64,000 nt of DNA from Demequina sp. NBRC 110056 (lineage in GTDB: Bacteria > Actinomycetota > Actinomycetes > Actinomycetales > Demequinaceae). Location: the NCBI RefSeq assembly GCF_002090155.1, contig NZ_BBRM01000003.1, positions 248,001 through 312,000 of the forward strand, read 5' to 3'. Shown in pieces: positions 8,484 to 16,162 of the stretch (positions are counted from its first letter, which is position 1; the number at the start of each line of letters is the position of its first letter). The translations under genes and the position numbers were made by a program. Under the pieces are notes generated by a model, which was not told where the DNA came from, did no database searches, and worked only from the letters and a program-made list of their open reading frames with translations.

Positions 8484-9017
8484 GTGGCCGCTGATGACCT
8501 GCTGACCGCGACGCTCGAGAGGGCGTCGGGCCGGCTCGCCGCGTACGGCTACCTGCTCACGGGCTCGCAGCACGCGGGCGAGGACCTGGTCCAGGACGCC
8601 CTGGTCAAGGTCTTCGTCAAGCGTCGCCGCATCCCCAACGCCGCCGCGGCGGAGGGCTACGTGCGGGCCGCGATGCGGACGCTGCACATCGACCGGCTGC
8701 GCCGCGAGCGGCTGTGGCGCAACGCCGCGCCCGCCCAGGTCACGCGGGACGAGGCGCCCGACCACGCCGAGGCCGTCGCGACGTCCGACGCGATCGCGCG
8801 TGCGCTCGACGCCCTCGCGCCGCGCGAGCGCACGGCGGTGGTGCTGCGCTACTTCGACGACCTCACGGTCGCGGACACGGCGGCGGCCATGGGGCTCGCG
8901 ACCGGCACGGTCAAGCGCTACCTCTCCGACGCCCTCGACCGGCTCGCGGTCGAGGTGGGTCACGACGCGTTCGAGACCGAGCGCGTGGCCGTGGTGGAGA
9001 CGGAGGTCCGGCCATGA
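8484..9017 (+). CDS. SigE-family ECF RNA polymerase sigma factor
   Basis: 177 residues with region 2 (about 8-72, LLTGSQHAGEDLVQDALVKVF) and region 4 (about 105-160, LAPRERTAVVLRYFDDLTVA...GTVKRYLSDAL). GTG 8484 is chosen because GAGAGGAAGG ends 7 nt before it; ATG 8460 and GTG 8478 are in frame but badly spaced. The stop overlaps the next start (ATGA), so it is translationally coupled to the single-span membrane protein that follows, the usual place for an anti-sigma factor. It is a close paralogue of the sigma gene at 15632. Confidence 0.9.
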   Translation: MAADDLLTATLERASGRLAAYGYLLTGSQHAGEDLVQDALVKVFVKRRRIPNAAAAEGYVRAAMRTLHIDRLRRERLWRNAAPAQVTRDEAPDHAEAVATSDAIARALDALAPRERTAVVLRYFDDLTVADTAAAMGLATGTVKRYLSDALDRLAVEVGHDAFETERVAVVETEVRP

Positions 9018-10423
9018 ACCTGCACGACGAGCTGGGGCGCCTGGGCGCCGATGCGACCGCCGGGTCGAGCGAGCGACTCGCCTCGGTGGAGACGGCCGAT
9101 GCGCTCGGGGCCAGGGTCCGACGTGGCCGTCGTCTGCGCACGGCGGGCGGTGTGGGCTCGGTCGCGGCCGTCGCCTTGGTGGCGGTCGGCGTCTGGGCCG
9201 TGCTGCCTGGGGCGCGATCCTCCGAGCCTGCTGGCGTGGCCGAGACGGTGCACGCCGGTCCCTACCTCTACCAGGCGGTTCCCGGAGCGATGGCCTTGGT
9301 GCTCGAACCCGAGGTGATGCTTCGAGGCGAGGACGAGGTGGTGTGCGGCGACGAGGTGACGCTCACCCGCGGCGTGGTGCTGCACGACCCTGCGGCCGAC
9401 CCTGGGGTGTACGTGCACACCGAGCTCACGACGCTCGGCGCGCTCGCCGAGGAGGACGGCGGGCCCGAGGCGCTCGGTGACTTCGCCGACGAGCAGGTGT
9501 GGAGCACGTTCGCCGGGGGCGACGTGACCTCGGTGGTCGTCAAGTCGATGGTCGTCGAGGACGGCACCGTCATCGCCGTCTCGGGCGGTGAGCTGCGCGG
9601 GCACGGCGTGGTCGGATTTAGCGTCGGCGGTGCCGTCGCGGTACCCCGCGAGGACGAGTGCGGCGTCGCCGACGTGGCGGCCGATGCGCCCCGGTCCGAT
9701 CCCCTCGACTCGCTGCTCGTCGCGCAGTTCTGGGGCGAGGCCGAGCCCGGCGAGTCCGGCCTGCTCGCGACCATCGTGGTCGACCCGAGCGAGCCCTCGA
9801 ACGTCGACGAGGCTCCGGCGTCACAGGAGCTCGAGGCCTTCCATGAGCCGATCCCCGAGTCCTCGAGTGTGGCGGATGACCCCGCCTATGTCGCGAGCCT
9901 GCCCGCTCTCGGCGACGACGGGTACCTGAGCCAGGCCTACGCGGCGCGGGGGTGGGGCGCCGGGCTCGAGTGCGACGCGATCCTCAGTGGCATCACGTTG
10001 CCGGACTCCTCGCGGGACACTCTGTACGACGTCGTCATCCCCAGCTGGCTCGAGACGGGGCGCTTGTACGGCTACGGAGACGACGCGCTGGTGGGCGGCT
10101 ATCCCATCCCGGTGATGCCGAGCATGTCGGGAGAGCTGGCACGCACGGATCCTGACGAGGCTCGGCTGGTGCTCAGCTCGGGCGCCGGGAGCTGGGTGTT
10201 CAGCGTCGCGTGGTCGGAGCGGGACGACCTTCCGTACGATCCTCCGGCTCTGTTCGTCGAGCTCAACCAGATCTGGGATTGCGGCAACGGCGACCCCATC
10301 GGCACCGGTCGCTATGCGGCGACGCTCATCCGCCCGGGAGCCGACGGCCTGGAGGAGGTCGATCTGACGTCCATCACGGTGGTCGCGGGCGTCCCGTCCA
10401 TCCCCGAACTCCACGAGGACTGA
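9014..10423 (+). CDS. single-span membrane protein coupled to the ECF sigma factor (possible anti-sigma or sensor)
   Basis: 469 residues: a short cytoplasmic N-terminus (1-40, ending in RRGRRLR), one transmembrane helix (about 42-62, VGSVAAVALVAVGVWAVL) and an extracytoplasmic domain of about 400 residues with paired cysteines and no motif I recognise. Its ATG overlaps the sigma stop codon. The arrangement matches sigma/anti-sigma pairs, but no zinc-binding anti-sigma motif is visible, so the role is inferred. The gene at 16162 has the same layout behind the second sigma factor. Three GCCGATGCG copies occur (9047, 9095, 9680). Confidence 0.8.
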   Translation: MNLHDELGRLGADATAGSSERLASVETADALGARVRRGRRLRTAGGVGSVAAVALVAVGVWAVLPGARSSEPAGVAETVHAGPYLYQAVPGAMALVLEPEVMLRGEDEVVCGDEVTLTRGVVLHDPAADPGVYVHTELTTLGALAEEDGGPEALGDFADEQVWSTFAGGDVTSVVVKSMVVEDGTVIAVSGGELRGHGVVGFSVGGAVAVPREDECGVADVAADAPRSDPLDSLLVAQFWGEAEPGESGLLATIVVDPSEPSNVDEAPASQELEAFHEPIPESSSVADDPAYVASLPALGDDGYLSQAYAARGWGAGLECDAILSGITLPDSSRDTLYDVVIPSWLETGRLYGYGDDALVGGYPIPVMPSMSGELARTDPDEARLVLSSGAGSWVFSVAWSERDDLPYDPPALFVELNQIWDCGNGDPIGTGRYAATLIRPGADGLEEVDLTSITVVAGVPSIPELHED

Positions 10424-10447
10424 CGCGGCCGAGCGAGGCCCGGCAAG

Positions 10448-10456
10448 CGCATCGGC
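10448..10456 (-). repeat. copy of the GCCGATGCG dispersed element
   Basis: Minus-strand copy 24 nt after the stop of the sigma-linked membrane protein; the flank GGGCCGATGCGCTTGCCGGG matches the longer consensus. Confidence 0.6.
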
Positions 10457-10487
10457 CCTCCGGCGCCCCCGCGGTGTCCCATCCCTC

Positions 10488-10586
10488 CCGACAGTTCCGA
10501 ACATCTGAGCTCCGACACGCGGGAACGGGGCCCGCGGCGAGGCCACTGATGCGGGGTGTCGGAGCGCAGATGTTCGGGAGTGTCGG
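10488..10586. repeat. large extragenic inverted repeat, copy B
   Basis: Arms of 31 nt pair at 28 positions. The left arm begins CCGACAGTTCCGAACATCTG and runs to 10518; the right arm (10556-10586) ends GATGTTCGGGAGTGTCGG. The spacer is 37 nt. It sits between two convergent genes, so a bidirectional terminator role is possible. Confidence 0.8.
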
Positions 10587-10620
10587 AGGTGATGGTCGGG
10601 TGCGCCGCGCCAGGCGAGCG

Positions 10621-11316
10621 TCAGTGAGTCGGCGGGCCCCAGACGCCCGTGCGCGACTGCGGCACCCGCGCGAGCTGCCATCCGAGCCACGCGAGCCAGC
10701 CGGGCATCACCAGCACGACGAGCAGCCGCTGCCACCACCCGAAGCCGTCGCCGATGGTCGTCGCCCAGGTCGTGTACGTGATCAGCAGCGCGAGAGTTGC
10801 GACGGCGAGCCAGAGGTTGGGCGTCGCGAGCGACCGCCACCGCACCGTGCGTCGCAGCACCACCGCGGCCGTGAGGCCGAACGCGATGGGACCGGCGAAG
10901 GCGATGAGGCTGCCGACGGTGTGGACCATGCCCTCGGTGCTCGACTCCGCCGCGTCGAGGTCGTCGGTGCGCCACAGCCCCGCGACCAGCAGCCCGACTC
11001 CTGCGGTCACGGCGAACGCGGTGAGCCAGTGCTGTCCGCGCACGCCCTTGAGCGTGCGGGCGAAGGCGATGCCGATGGCCATCCACCCGAACCCCAGCAC
11101 CACGAACGCGGACTGCATGAGCCACTCCGAGTCGCCCCTGGCGTAGTTCGAGACGTACGCGCAGCACGGCGCGAGGTCGTCGCGGATCCAGTGGAACGCG
11201 ACGGCCACGACCACCCAGTACGCGGCGGCACCCATCGCGGCCCAGCCGAGGGCGCCCGCGGCGAGGGGGACGGGCTCGAGCGAGGGTCGTGTCGTGGTCG
11301 CCTGCTGCTCCGTCAT
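10621..11316 (-). CDS. DUF998-family integral membrane protein
   Basis: 231 residues from ATG 11316, which has GGAGGCGACG in front; upstream in-frame starts would add a non-conserved arginine-rich stretch. Five to six hydrophobic helices are visible, and the pattern (aromatic helix 1, SNYARGDSEWLMQ loop, FVVLGFGWMAIGIAF helix, histidine in GMVHTVGS) resembles the DUF998 family, whose function is unknown. It is convergent with the sigma-linked gene and divergent from the small membrane protein at 11499. Confidence 0.75.
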   Translation of the reverse strand: MTEQQATTTRPSLEPVPLAAGALGWAAMGAAAYWVVVAVAFHWIRDDLAPCCAYVSNYARGDSEWLMQSAFVVLGFGWMAIGIAFARTLKGVRGQHWLTAFAVTAGVGLLVAGLWRTDDLDAAESSTEGMVHTVGSLIAFAGPIAFGLTAAVVLRRTVRWRSLATPNLWLAVATLALLITYTTWATTIGDGFGWWQRLLVVLVMPGWLAWLGWQLARVPQSRTGVWGPPTH

Positions 11317-11446
11317 CGTCGCCTCCTCGCGAGGTCCTCCCTGCTCTCCACGGTACTCCGCGGCCGTCGCCCGCGAGGGGCGCGCCAGCCGCACGACGCC
11401 CGCGCGACTCCCGCGCGACGCGGCGCAGGCGGCGCACCCCCGTTGA

Positions 11447-11452
11447 TAGGTT
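11447..11452 (+). promoter_or_regulatory. TAGGTT -10 box before the small membrane protein and ABC-2 operon
   Basis: TAGGTT ends 7 nt before GTG 11460, the spacing seen at other leaderless starts here. Transcription would begin at about 11460, giving either a leaderless GTG start or a short leader before ATG 11499. Confidence 0.5.
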
Positions 11453-11498
11453 GACCTGAGTGCAGCGACGCGCGCTGCGGACACGGAGGGTGGCACTG

Positions 11499-11741
11499 AT
11501 GACCGACAACGGCGAGCTCAACCAGATGAAGGAGCCGGCGCCGCGCGGGCCCGGCGGCGGAGGATCGAAGGGCTGGATCGGCCTCATCGGCTCGCTCATC
11601 GTGGTCGCCATCATCATCGGCATGTTCGGCGAGGACACGACGGTCGAGGTATTCGGACTCGGCGTCCAGCCCACGCTCCTCGTGCTGATCGCCTACATCG
11701 CTGGTGTCCTGTCCGGCCGGTTCCGTCCCGTTCGCCGCTGA
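11499..11741 (+). CDS. small membrane protein upstream of an ABC-2 transporter
   Basis: 80 residues with a Gly/Pro-rich cytoplasmic N-terminus, one clear helix (WIGLIGSLIVVAIIIGMFG), a short loop and a second helix (LLVLIAYIAGVLSGRF) ending in positive residues. ATG 11499 follows GGAGGG at a good distance; GTG 11460 is an alternative leaderless start adding 13 residues. It ends two nt before the ABC ATPase gene, so it is probably co-transcribed. Function unknown. Confidence 0.7.
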   Translation: MTDNGELNQMKEPAPRGPGGGGSKGWIGLIGSLIVVAIIIGMFGEDTTVEVFGLGVQPTLLVLIAYIAGVLSGRFRPVRR

Positions 11742-11743
11742 CG

Positions 11744-12511
11744 ATGACCACGACGCCTGCGATCCGCGTCGAGGGCCTGCGCAAGGCGTTCGGCACCACG
11801 ACGGTCTCGGACGGGCTCGACCTTGAGATCCCGCGCGGCTCGTTCTACGGGATCGCGGGACCCAACGGCGCGGGCAAGACCACGGCGATCCGTCAGATCA
11901 TCGGCGTGCTCGTGCCCGACGCCGGCACCGTGGAGGTCGACGGCGTCGCAGTCTGGCCCGACCCGCTCGAGGCCAAGCGCCGCCTGGGGTTCGTCGCGGA
12001 CAACCCGGCGCTGTTCGAGCGCCTGTCCGGCCGCGAGATGCTCGAGTACGCGGGGCTGCTGCGGGGCATGGATCCCGCGGACGTCGCCACTCGCGCAGAG
12101 GAGCTGCTGCGGATCCTGGGCCTCACCGAGGCCGAGAACCGCATGATCGCCGACTACTCGCTGGGCATGACCAAGCGCATCGGCCTGGCCGTCGCGCTGC
12201 TTCACAGCCCCCGCGTGCTGATCCTCGACGAGCCCTTCGGCTCTCTCGACCCCGTCAACACCCAGGTGATGGAGGAGATGCTGCAGCGCTATCGCGCGGG
12301 CGGCGGGACCGTGGTGTTCTCGAGCCACGTGATGGACGTGGTCGAGCGACTGTGCGACCGCCTGGTGGTGATCGAGGCGGGCCGGGTGCGCGCGGAGGGC
12401 ACGGTCGCCGAGGTTCGCGGTGACGCTGCCTCGCTGCAGCAGGCGTTCGTCGACCTCGTGGGCGGCCGGGACCTCGACGAGGGAGAGCTGTCGTGGCTGC
12501 AGTCCTCCTGA
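11744..12511 (+). CDS. ABC transporter ATP-binding protein (ABC-2 type exporter)
   Basis: 255 residues. Walker A GPNGAGKTT (about residue 39), Q-loop region, signature replaced by YSLGMTKRI as in many ABC-2 ATPases, Walker B VLILDEPFGSLDP (about 160) and the switch histidine in SSHVMDVVERLCD. It hydrolyses ATP to drive export through the permease encoded next. The downstream GTG start lies inside its last codons, so the two are translationally coupled. Substrate unknown. Confidence 0.92.
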   Translation: MTTTPAIRVEGLRKAFGTTTVSDGLDLEIPRGSFYGIAGPNGAGKTTAIRQIIGVLVPDAGTVEVDGVAVWPDPLEAKRRLGFVADNPALFERLSGREMLEYAGLLRGMDPADVATRAEELLRILGLTEAENRMIADYSLGMTKRIGLAVALLHSPRVLILDEPFGSLDPVNTQVMEEMLQRYRAGGGTVVFSSHVMDVVERLCDRLVVIEAGRVRAEGTVAEVRGDAASLQQAFVDLVGGRDLDEGELSWLQSS

Positions 12512-14046
12512 GGCTGCGGCTCGCGATCCAGCGCAGCGGCCGCGGCAGGAGCGCCGATGCGCAGGGCGCCCTCTTCTGGGCCGTGTGGGTCCTCGCCGGG
12601 GTGGCGGGTCTCGGCGGCGGCGCGCTCGTCGCCTTCCTGACCGGGCTCGACGACGGCACCGCCCTGGTCCTGATGGTCTTCGTCGGCCTGTTCCTCGGCT
12701 GGGTGCTGCTGCCGATCACGGTGCCGGCGCTCCAGGACCAGACGGTCGACCCCGCACGGCTGGAGATGTTCCCCATCACCACGGGGCAGAAGGTCGGCGG
12801 GCTGCTCCTGGGAGGCCTCGTCGCGCCGACGGCGCTCTTCACGTTCCTGACCGCGTCGGGTGGCGCGCTCGCGCCTGACGAGCCGCTGGCCGTGCGCGTC
12901 GCCGTCCCGGTGGTCTCGGCGCTGTTCGTGGTGCTGTGCGTGGCGTGCTCGCGTGCGGTGCAGGCGCTGTTGTCGCGCGCCTCCTCGACGCGGCGCGGAA
13001 GGGACGCGGCACTCGTAGCGACCGGCCTGATCAGCATCGGCGGCTACCTCGCCATCCGATACCTGGCCTCGAACGCCGATGCGCTCGCGGTGTTCTCGTC
13101 GTCCACGCTCGCGACGGTGCTCGAGTGGACGCCGCCGGGCGCCGCCGGGCAGATCAACCTCGACATGCGCGCCCAGGACTGGGCCGATGCCGTCGGGGGC
13201 CTCGCCTTCGTCCTCGCCTGGGTAGCCGTCGCGTTGGGGGGCTGGTACTGGGCGCTGAGCCGCCGCGAACGCGGCGGCGGCCATGCGTCGGTGCGGCGAG
13301 CCAAGGCCGGGCGCCAAGCCGGCTCGCTCGCCCTGACCGGCGGGATCATGCGCGCGTTCGCACCGAGCGCGGCGCTCGCCTCCGCGGCCCAGTACGCCCA
13401 CTACCTGTTCTTCCGCAACCCGCGGGCCTCGCAGCAGGTGCTGATCTCGCTGATCGTTGCCGCGTTCCTTGGGCACACCTCGGGCATGCCCTCGGGGCTC
13501 GCGGTCGCCGCGGGCCTCTACGGAGGCTTCGCGACCATCTCGATGGCGACGGGCATGCTCAACTACGACGGGCGCGGCGCGCAGTTCCTCGTCGTTGCTG
13601 GCGCCCCGCTGCGCAGCGTGCTCGCGGGGAAGTTCGCCGTGACGGCGACGGTGGTGTCGCTGGCGACCGTGGTGTTCATGGTCGTCGAGGCGGCCCTCGG
13701 CGGGTTCTGGGGCGTCGCGTTCGAGTCGGTCCTGTTCGGCGTGGCCGCGGTCGTGTGGGCGAGCGCTGTCGGCGCCTACGTCTCGGTGGTGAGCCCCTTC
13801 GACTCGGAGCACAAGGCGCCCGGGCGCGGTCGGGCGCTCGTCGCGATCCTCGTCGCTCTCGGAGTGGTCCTTGGTGCGGTGATCGCTGTCGCGGGCCTGC
13901 TCTCGCTGCTGCCCACCCCGCTGCTCGTCAATGCCATCCTCGCCGTCGCTGTGAGCGCGGCGGCGTCGTGGGCCGTCCTGCGTCGTGCAGGCGCCCACTT
14001 CCAGGGCCACCAGCTCGAGATCGCCGAGGCCGTCGCGGTCTCCTGA
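12493..14046 (+). CDS. ABC-2 type transporter permease
   Basis: 517 residues with about 10-12 hydrophobic segments, beginning MAAVLLRLRLAIQRSG. GTG 12493 overlaps the ATPase gene by 19 nt. It has the size of the large ABC-2 permeases of actinobacteria. With the ATPase it should form an exporter; no substrate marker is present. The N-terminal loop carries the dispersed core at 12553 (SADAQG) and another copy lies at 13075. Confidence 0.88.
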   Translation: MAAVLLRLRLAIQRSGRGRSADAQGALFWAVWVLAGVAGLGGGALVAFLTGLDDGTALVLMVFVGLFLGWVLLPITVPALQDQTVDPARLEMFPITTGQKVGGLLLGGLVAPTALFTFLTASGGALAPDEPLAVRVAVPVVSALFVVLCVACSRAVQALLSRASSTRRGRDAALVATGLISIGGYLAIRYLASNADALAVFSSSTLATVLEWTPPGAAGQINLDMRAQDWADAVGGLAFVLAWVAVALGGWYWALSRRERGGGHASVRRAKAGRQAGSLALTGGIMRAFAPSAALASAAQYAHYLFFRNPRASQQVLISLIVAAFLGHTSGMPSGLAVAAGLYGGFATISMATGMLNYDGRGAQFLVVAGAPLRSVLAGKFAVTATVVSLATVVFMVVEAALGGFWGVAFESVLFGVAAVVWASAVGAYVSVVSPFDSEHKAPGRGRALVAILVALGVVLGAVIAVAGLLSLLPTPLLVNAILAVAVSAAASWAVLRRAGAHFQGHQLEIAEAVAVS

Positions 14047-14074
14047 CCCGAGCCGAAGCCCCATGGAGGAACCC

Positions 14075-15088
14075 ATGCCAGCCACCGCATCGTCCCCCCT
14101 CGATGCCCCGCCGCTGCAGTGGGGAGTCATCGGCGCGGGCTGGATCGCGGACATCTTCGCGCGCTCGGTGCTGGGCCACACGCGCTCGACGGTGCAGGCG
14201 ATCGGGAGCCGCGACGCCGGCCGCGGGGCGGCCTACGCGCAGAGGTTCGACGTCCCCACCGTGCACTCCGGAGAGGACGCCTACGAGCGTCTCGTCGCGG
14301 ACCCCAACGTGGACGCCGTGTACGTCGCCACGCCCCACGCGCTCCACCGCGACCACGCGCTGCTCGCCATCGGCGCGGGCAAGCCCGTGCTGGTCGAGAA
14401 GGCGTTCACCCGCAACGCCGCCGAGGCGCGCGAGGTGCTCGACGCGGCCCCGGACGTGTTCGTCATGGAGGCCGTGTGGACGCGCTTCCTGCCGCACATG
14501 GTCGAAGCGCGAAGGCTCGTGGCGGACGGGGCCGTCGGGCGGGTGGTGCACGTCGCGGCGGACTTCGGAGGCAGCCCCGCGTACGACCCGCAGCACCGCA
14601 ACTTCAACCCCGAGCTCGCGGGCGGCGCGCTGCTCGACCTCGGGGTGTATCCGGTCAACTTCGTGCACGACATCCTGGGCGCGCCCGACGCGGTGCGCGC
14701 GGTCGGCACGCTCGCGCCCACCGGGGTGGACATGGGCGAGACGGTGCTCATGGACTACCCGGCGAGTGGCGCGCAGGGGGTGGCGCTCGCGACCTTCGAG
14801 GCGGACACCGCCCGCACCGCGTCGATCACGGGCACCGAGGGCCGCATCGACATCGCCGCCGAGTACTACCGGCCCACGTCGCTCACCCTCACCAGGGGCG
14901 GACGCGCGGAGCGCGTCTGGAGCGCCGATGCGCCCCTGGGCTGGCAGTTCCAGGTGGCCGAGGTGGCTCGCCGGGTCGCCGACGGGGCGACCGAGTCCCC
15001 GGTCATGCCCCGCGCGGCCACCCTCGAGGTCATGGAGGTCCTCGACGAGGTGCGCCGCCAGCTCGGGGTGGTCTACCCCGGGGAGTAG
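14075..15088 (+). CDS. Gfo/Idh/MocA-family NAD(P)-dependent oxidoreductase (first paralogue)
   Basis: 337 residues. The N-terminal Rossmann fold has GVIGAGWIADIFARS; VEKAF (about residue 105) is the family's EKP-type motif; the C-terminal domain has NFNPELAGGALLDLGVYPVNF. ATG 14075 follows GGAGGA by 4 nt; an upstream in-frame ATG at 14063 overlaps the ribosome binding site. The family oxidises or reduces sugars, inositols and dihydrodiols; the substrate cannot be read here. Closely similar to the gene at 17706. Confidence 0.92.
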   Translation: MPATASSPLDAPPLQWGVIGAGWIADIFARSVLGHTRSTVQAIGSRDAGRGAAYAQRFDVPTVHSGEDAYERLVADPNVDAVYVATPHALHRDHALLAIGAGKPVLVEKAFTRNAAEAREVLDAAPDVFVMEAVWTRFLPHMVEARRLVADGAVGRVVHVAADFGGSPAYDPQHRNFNPELAGGALLDLGVYPVNFVHDILGAPDAVRAVGTLAPTGVDMGETVLMDYPASGAQGVALATFEADTARTASITGTEGRIDIAAEYYRPTSLTLTRGGRAERVWSADAPLGWQFQVAEVARRVADGATESPVMPRAATLEVMEVLDEVRRQLGVVYPGE

Positions 15089-15293
15089 CCCGCAACGCGG
15101 CCCCCAACGCCGCGGGTGCGTCAGGTGTGGTGCCGGTGAGACGGCGCGTGCCCGCAGTGCGTCACCGGAGGCGCACAACAAACGATGTCGCTGCTCCGTC
15201 TTGATGGTGTGACCGTCGCGTGAGGCGCCCCCGCGACGGCCCGCCGCCGGAGAGCGGCACTCCCTGCCGCCCGGCCCATCGTTGGGAGGGATC

Positions 15294-15560
15294 ATGAACA
15301 GGCTCATCTTCGTCACCGTCGCCGGCGCCGCCCTCGTGCTCGCCGGATGTGCAGACGGCTCGCTGGACAGCAGCGAGCAGGCATCGCTCGAGTCGCGACA
15401 GCGACCTGTGCTGCCTGCCATCGGGCAGGACCTCGACGCCGCGCTGTCGGAGGCCGATCGCGACGCAGCGCGACAGCTGCCCGCGCTGCCCGCGCCCGCT
15501 GCGACGGCCACGATCGCGGATCTCGACACCCGCCATCACCCGATCCTGCCCGGCCGCTGA
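15294..15560 (+). CDS. small secreted lipoprotein
   Basis: 88 residues from ATG 15294 with GGGAGGG 3 nt upstream. The signal peptide MNRLIFVTVAGAALVLAGC ends in a lipobox (LAGC), after which the mature chain is only about 70 residues and rich in Asp, Ala and Arg (two similar halves: SRQRPVLPA and TRHHPILPG). It is anchored in the membrane outer leaflet. It lies 71 nt before the second ECF sigma gene and may belong to that stress module. No family recognised. Confidence 0.75.
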   Translation: MNRLIFVTVAGAALVLAGCADGSLDSSEQASLESRQRPVLPAIGQDLDAALSEADRDAARQLPALPAPAATATIADLDTRHHPILPGR

Positions 15561-15631
15561 CGCGAGATCGGCCGTAGAGTCGAAGCAACTTCCTCGCCGC
15601 CACACCCGTCTTGAGGTCGGAGGGAGGGCAG

Positions 15632-16162
15632 GTGGGCACTCAGGAGGACGTCCTCGTCGAGGTGATCGACCGCGCGGCCGGCCGCCTGGGTGCGTACGCC
15701 TACATCCTGACGGGCTCCCAGTCCGAAGGCGAGGAGCTCGTCCAGGCCGCGATCGTCAAGGTCTTCTCGCGGCGCACGCGGCTGGGCACGGTCGAGCAGG
15801 CCGAGGCCTACGTCCGGCGCACGATGCGCACGGTGCACATCGATCGTGTGCGGCGCGAGACCACCTGGCGGAGGCTGGTGCCCCGCCTCGCCCCGCGTCA
15901 GACCGCGTCTGACAGCGCTGACCAGCTCGCGATGCGCGACGAGCTCGCGCGCGCTCTCGACACCCTGCCTCGGCAGCGACGAACCGCGGTGGTTCTCCGG
16001 TTCTACGACGACCTGTCGTACCAGGAGATCGCGGACGCGATGGGAGTGTCGCTGGGCGCCGTCAAGCGCTACCTGTCGGACGCTCTCGCTGCCCTCGGGG
16101 ACGTGCTCGGTGCGGACGCCGAGATCGCTTCCGTGGGGCCGTCGGACGGGAGGAGGCTCTGA
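15632..16162 (+). CDS. SigE-family ECF RNA polymerase sigma factor (second copy)
   Basis: 176 residues; region 2 (LTGSQSEGEELVQAAIVKVF) and region 4 (LPRQRRTAVVLRFYDDLSYQEIADAMGVSLGAVKRYLSDAL) are intact. GTG 15632 is chosen because GGAGGGAGGGCAG precedes it; a TTG at 15611 in the same frame would swallow that site. Its stop overlaps the next gene's ATG (TGATG). Paralogue of the factor at 8484, with the same downstream partner type. Confidence 0.9.
   Translation: MGTQEDVLVEVIDRAAGRLGAYAYILTGSQSEGEELVQAAIVKVFSRRTRLGTVEQAEAYVRRTMRTVHIDRVRRETTWRRLVPRLAPRQTASDSADQLAMRDELARALDTLPRQRRTAVVLRFYDDLSYQEIADAMGVSLGAVKRYLSDALAALGDVLGADAEIASVGPSDGRRL

Noticed and set aside
12176..12184. Dispersed 9-mer inside the ABC ATPase, and similar copies at 17074, 21780, 39456, 56975
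   Set aside because: Here the reverse core simply encodes Arg-Ile-Gly with common codons, so these copies are not evidence for the element and should be discounted in its count.
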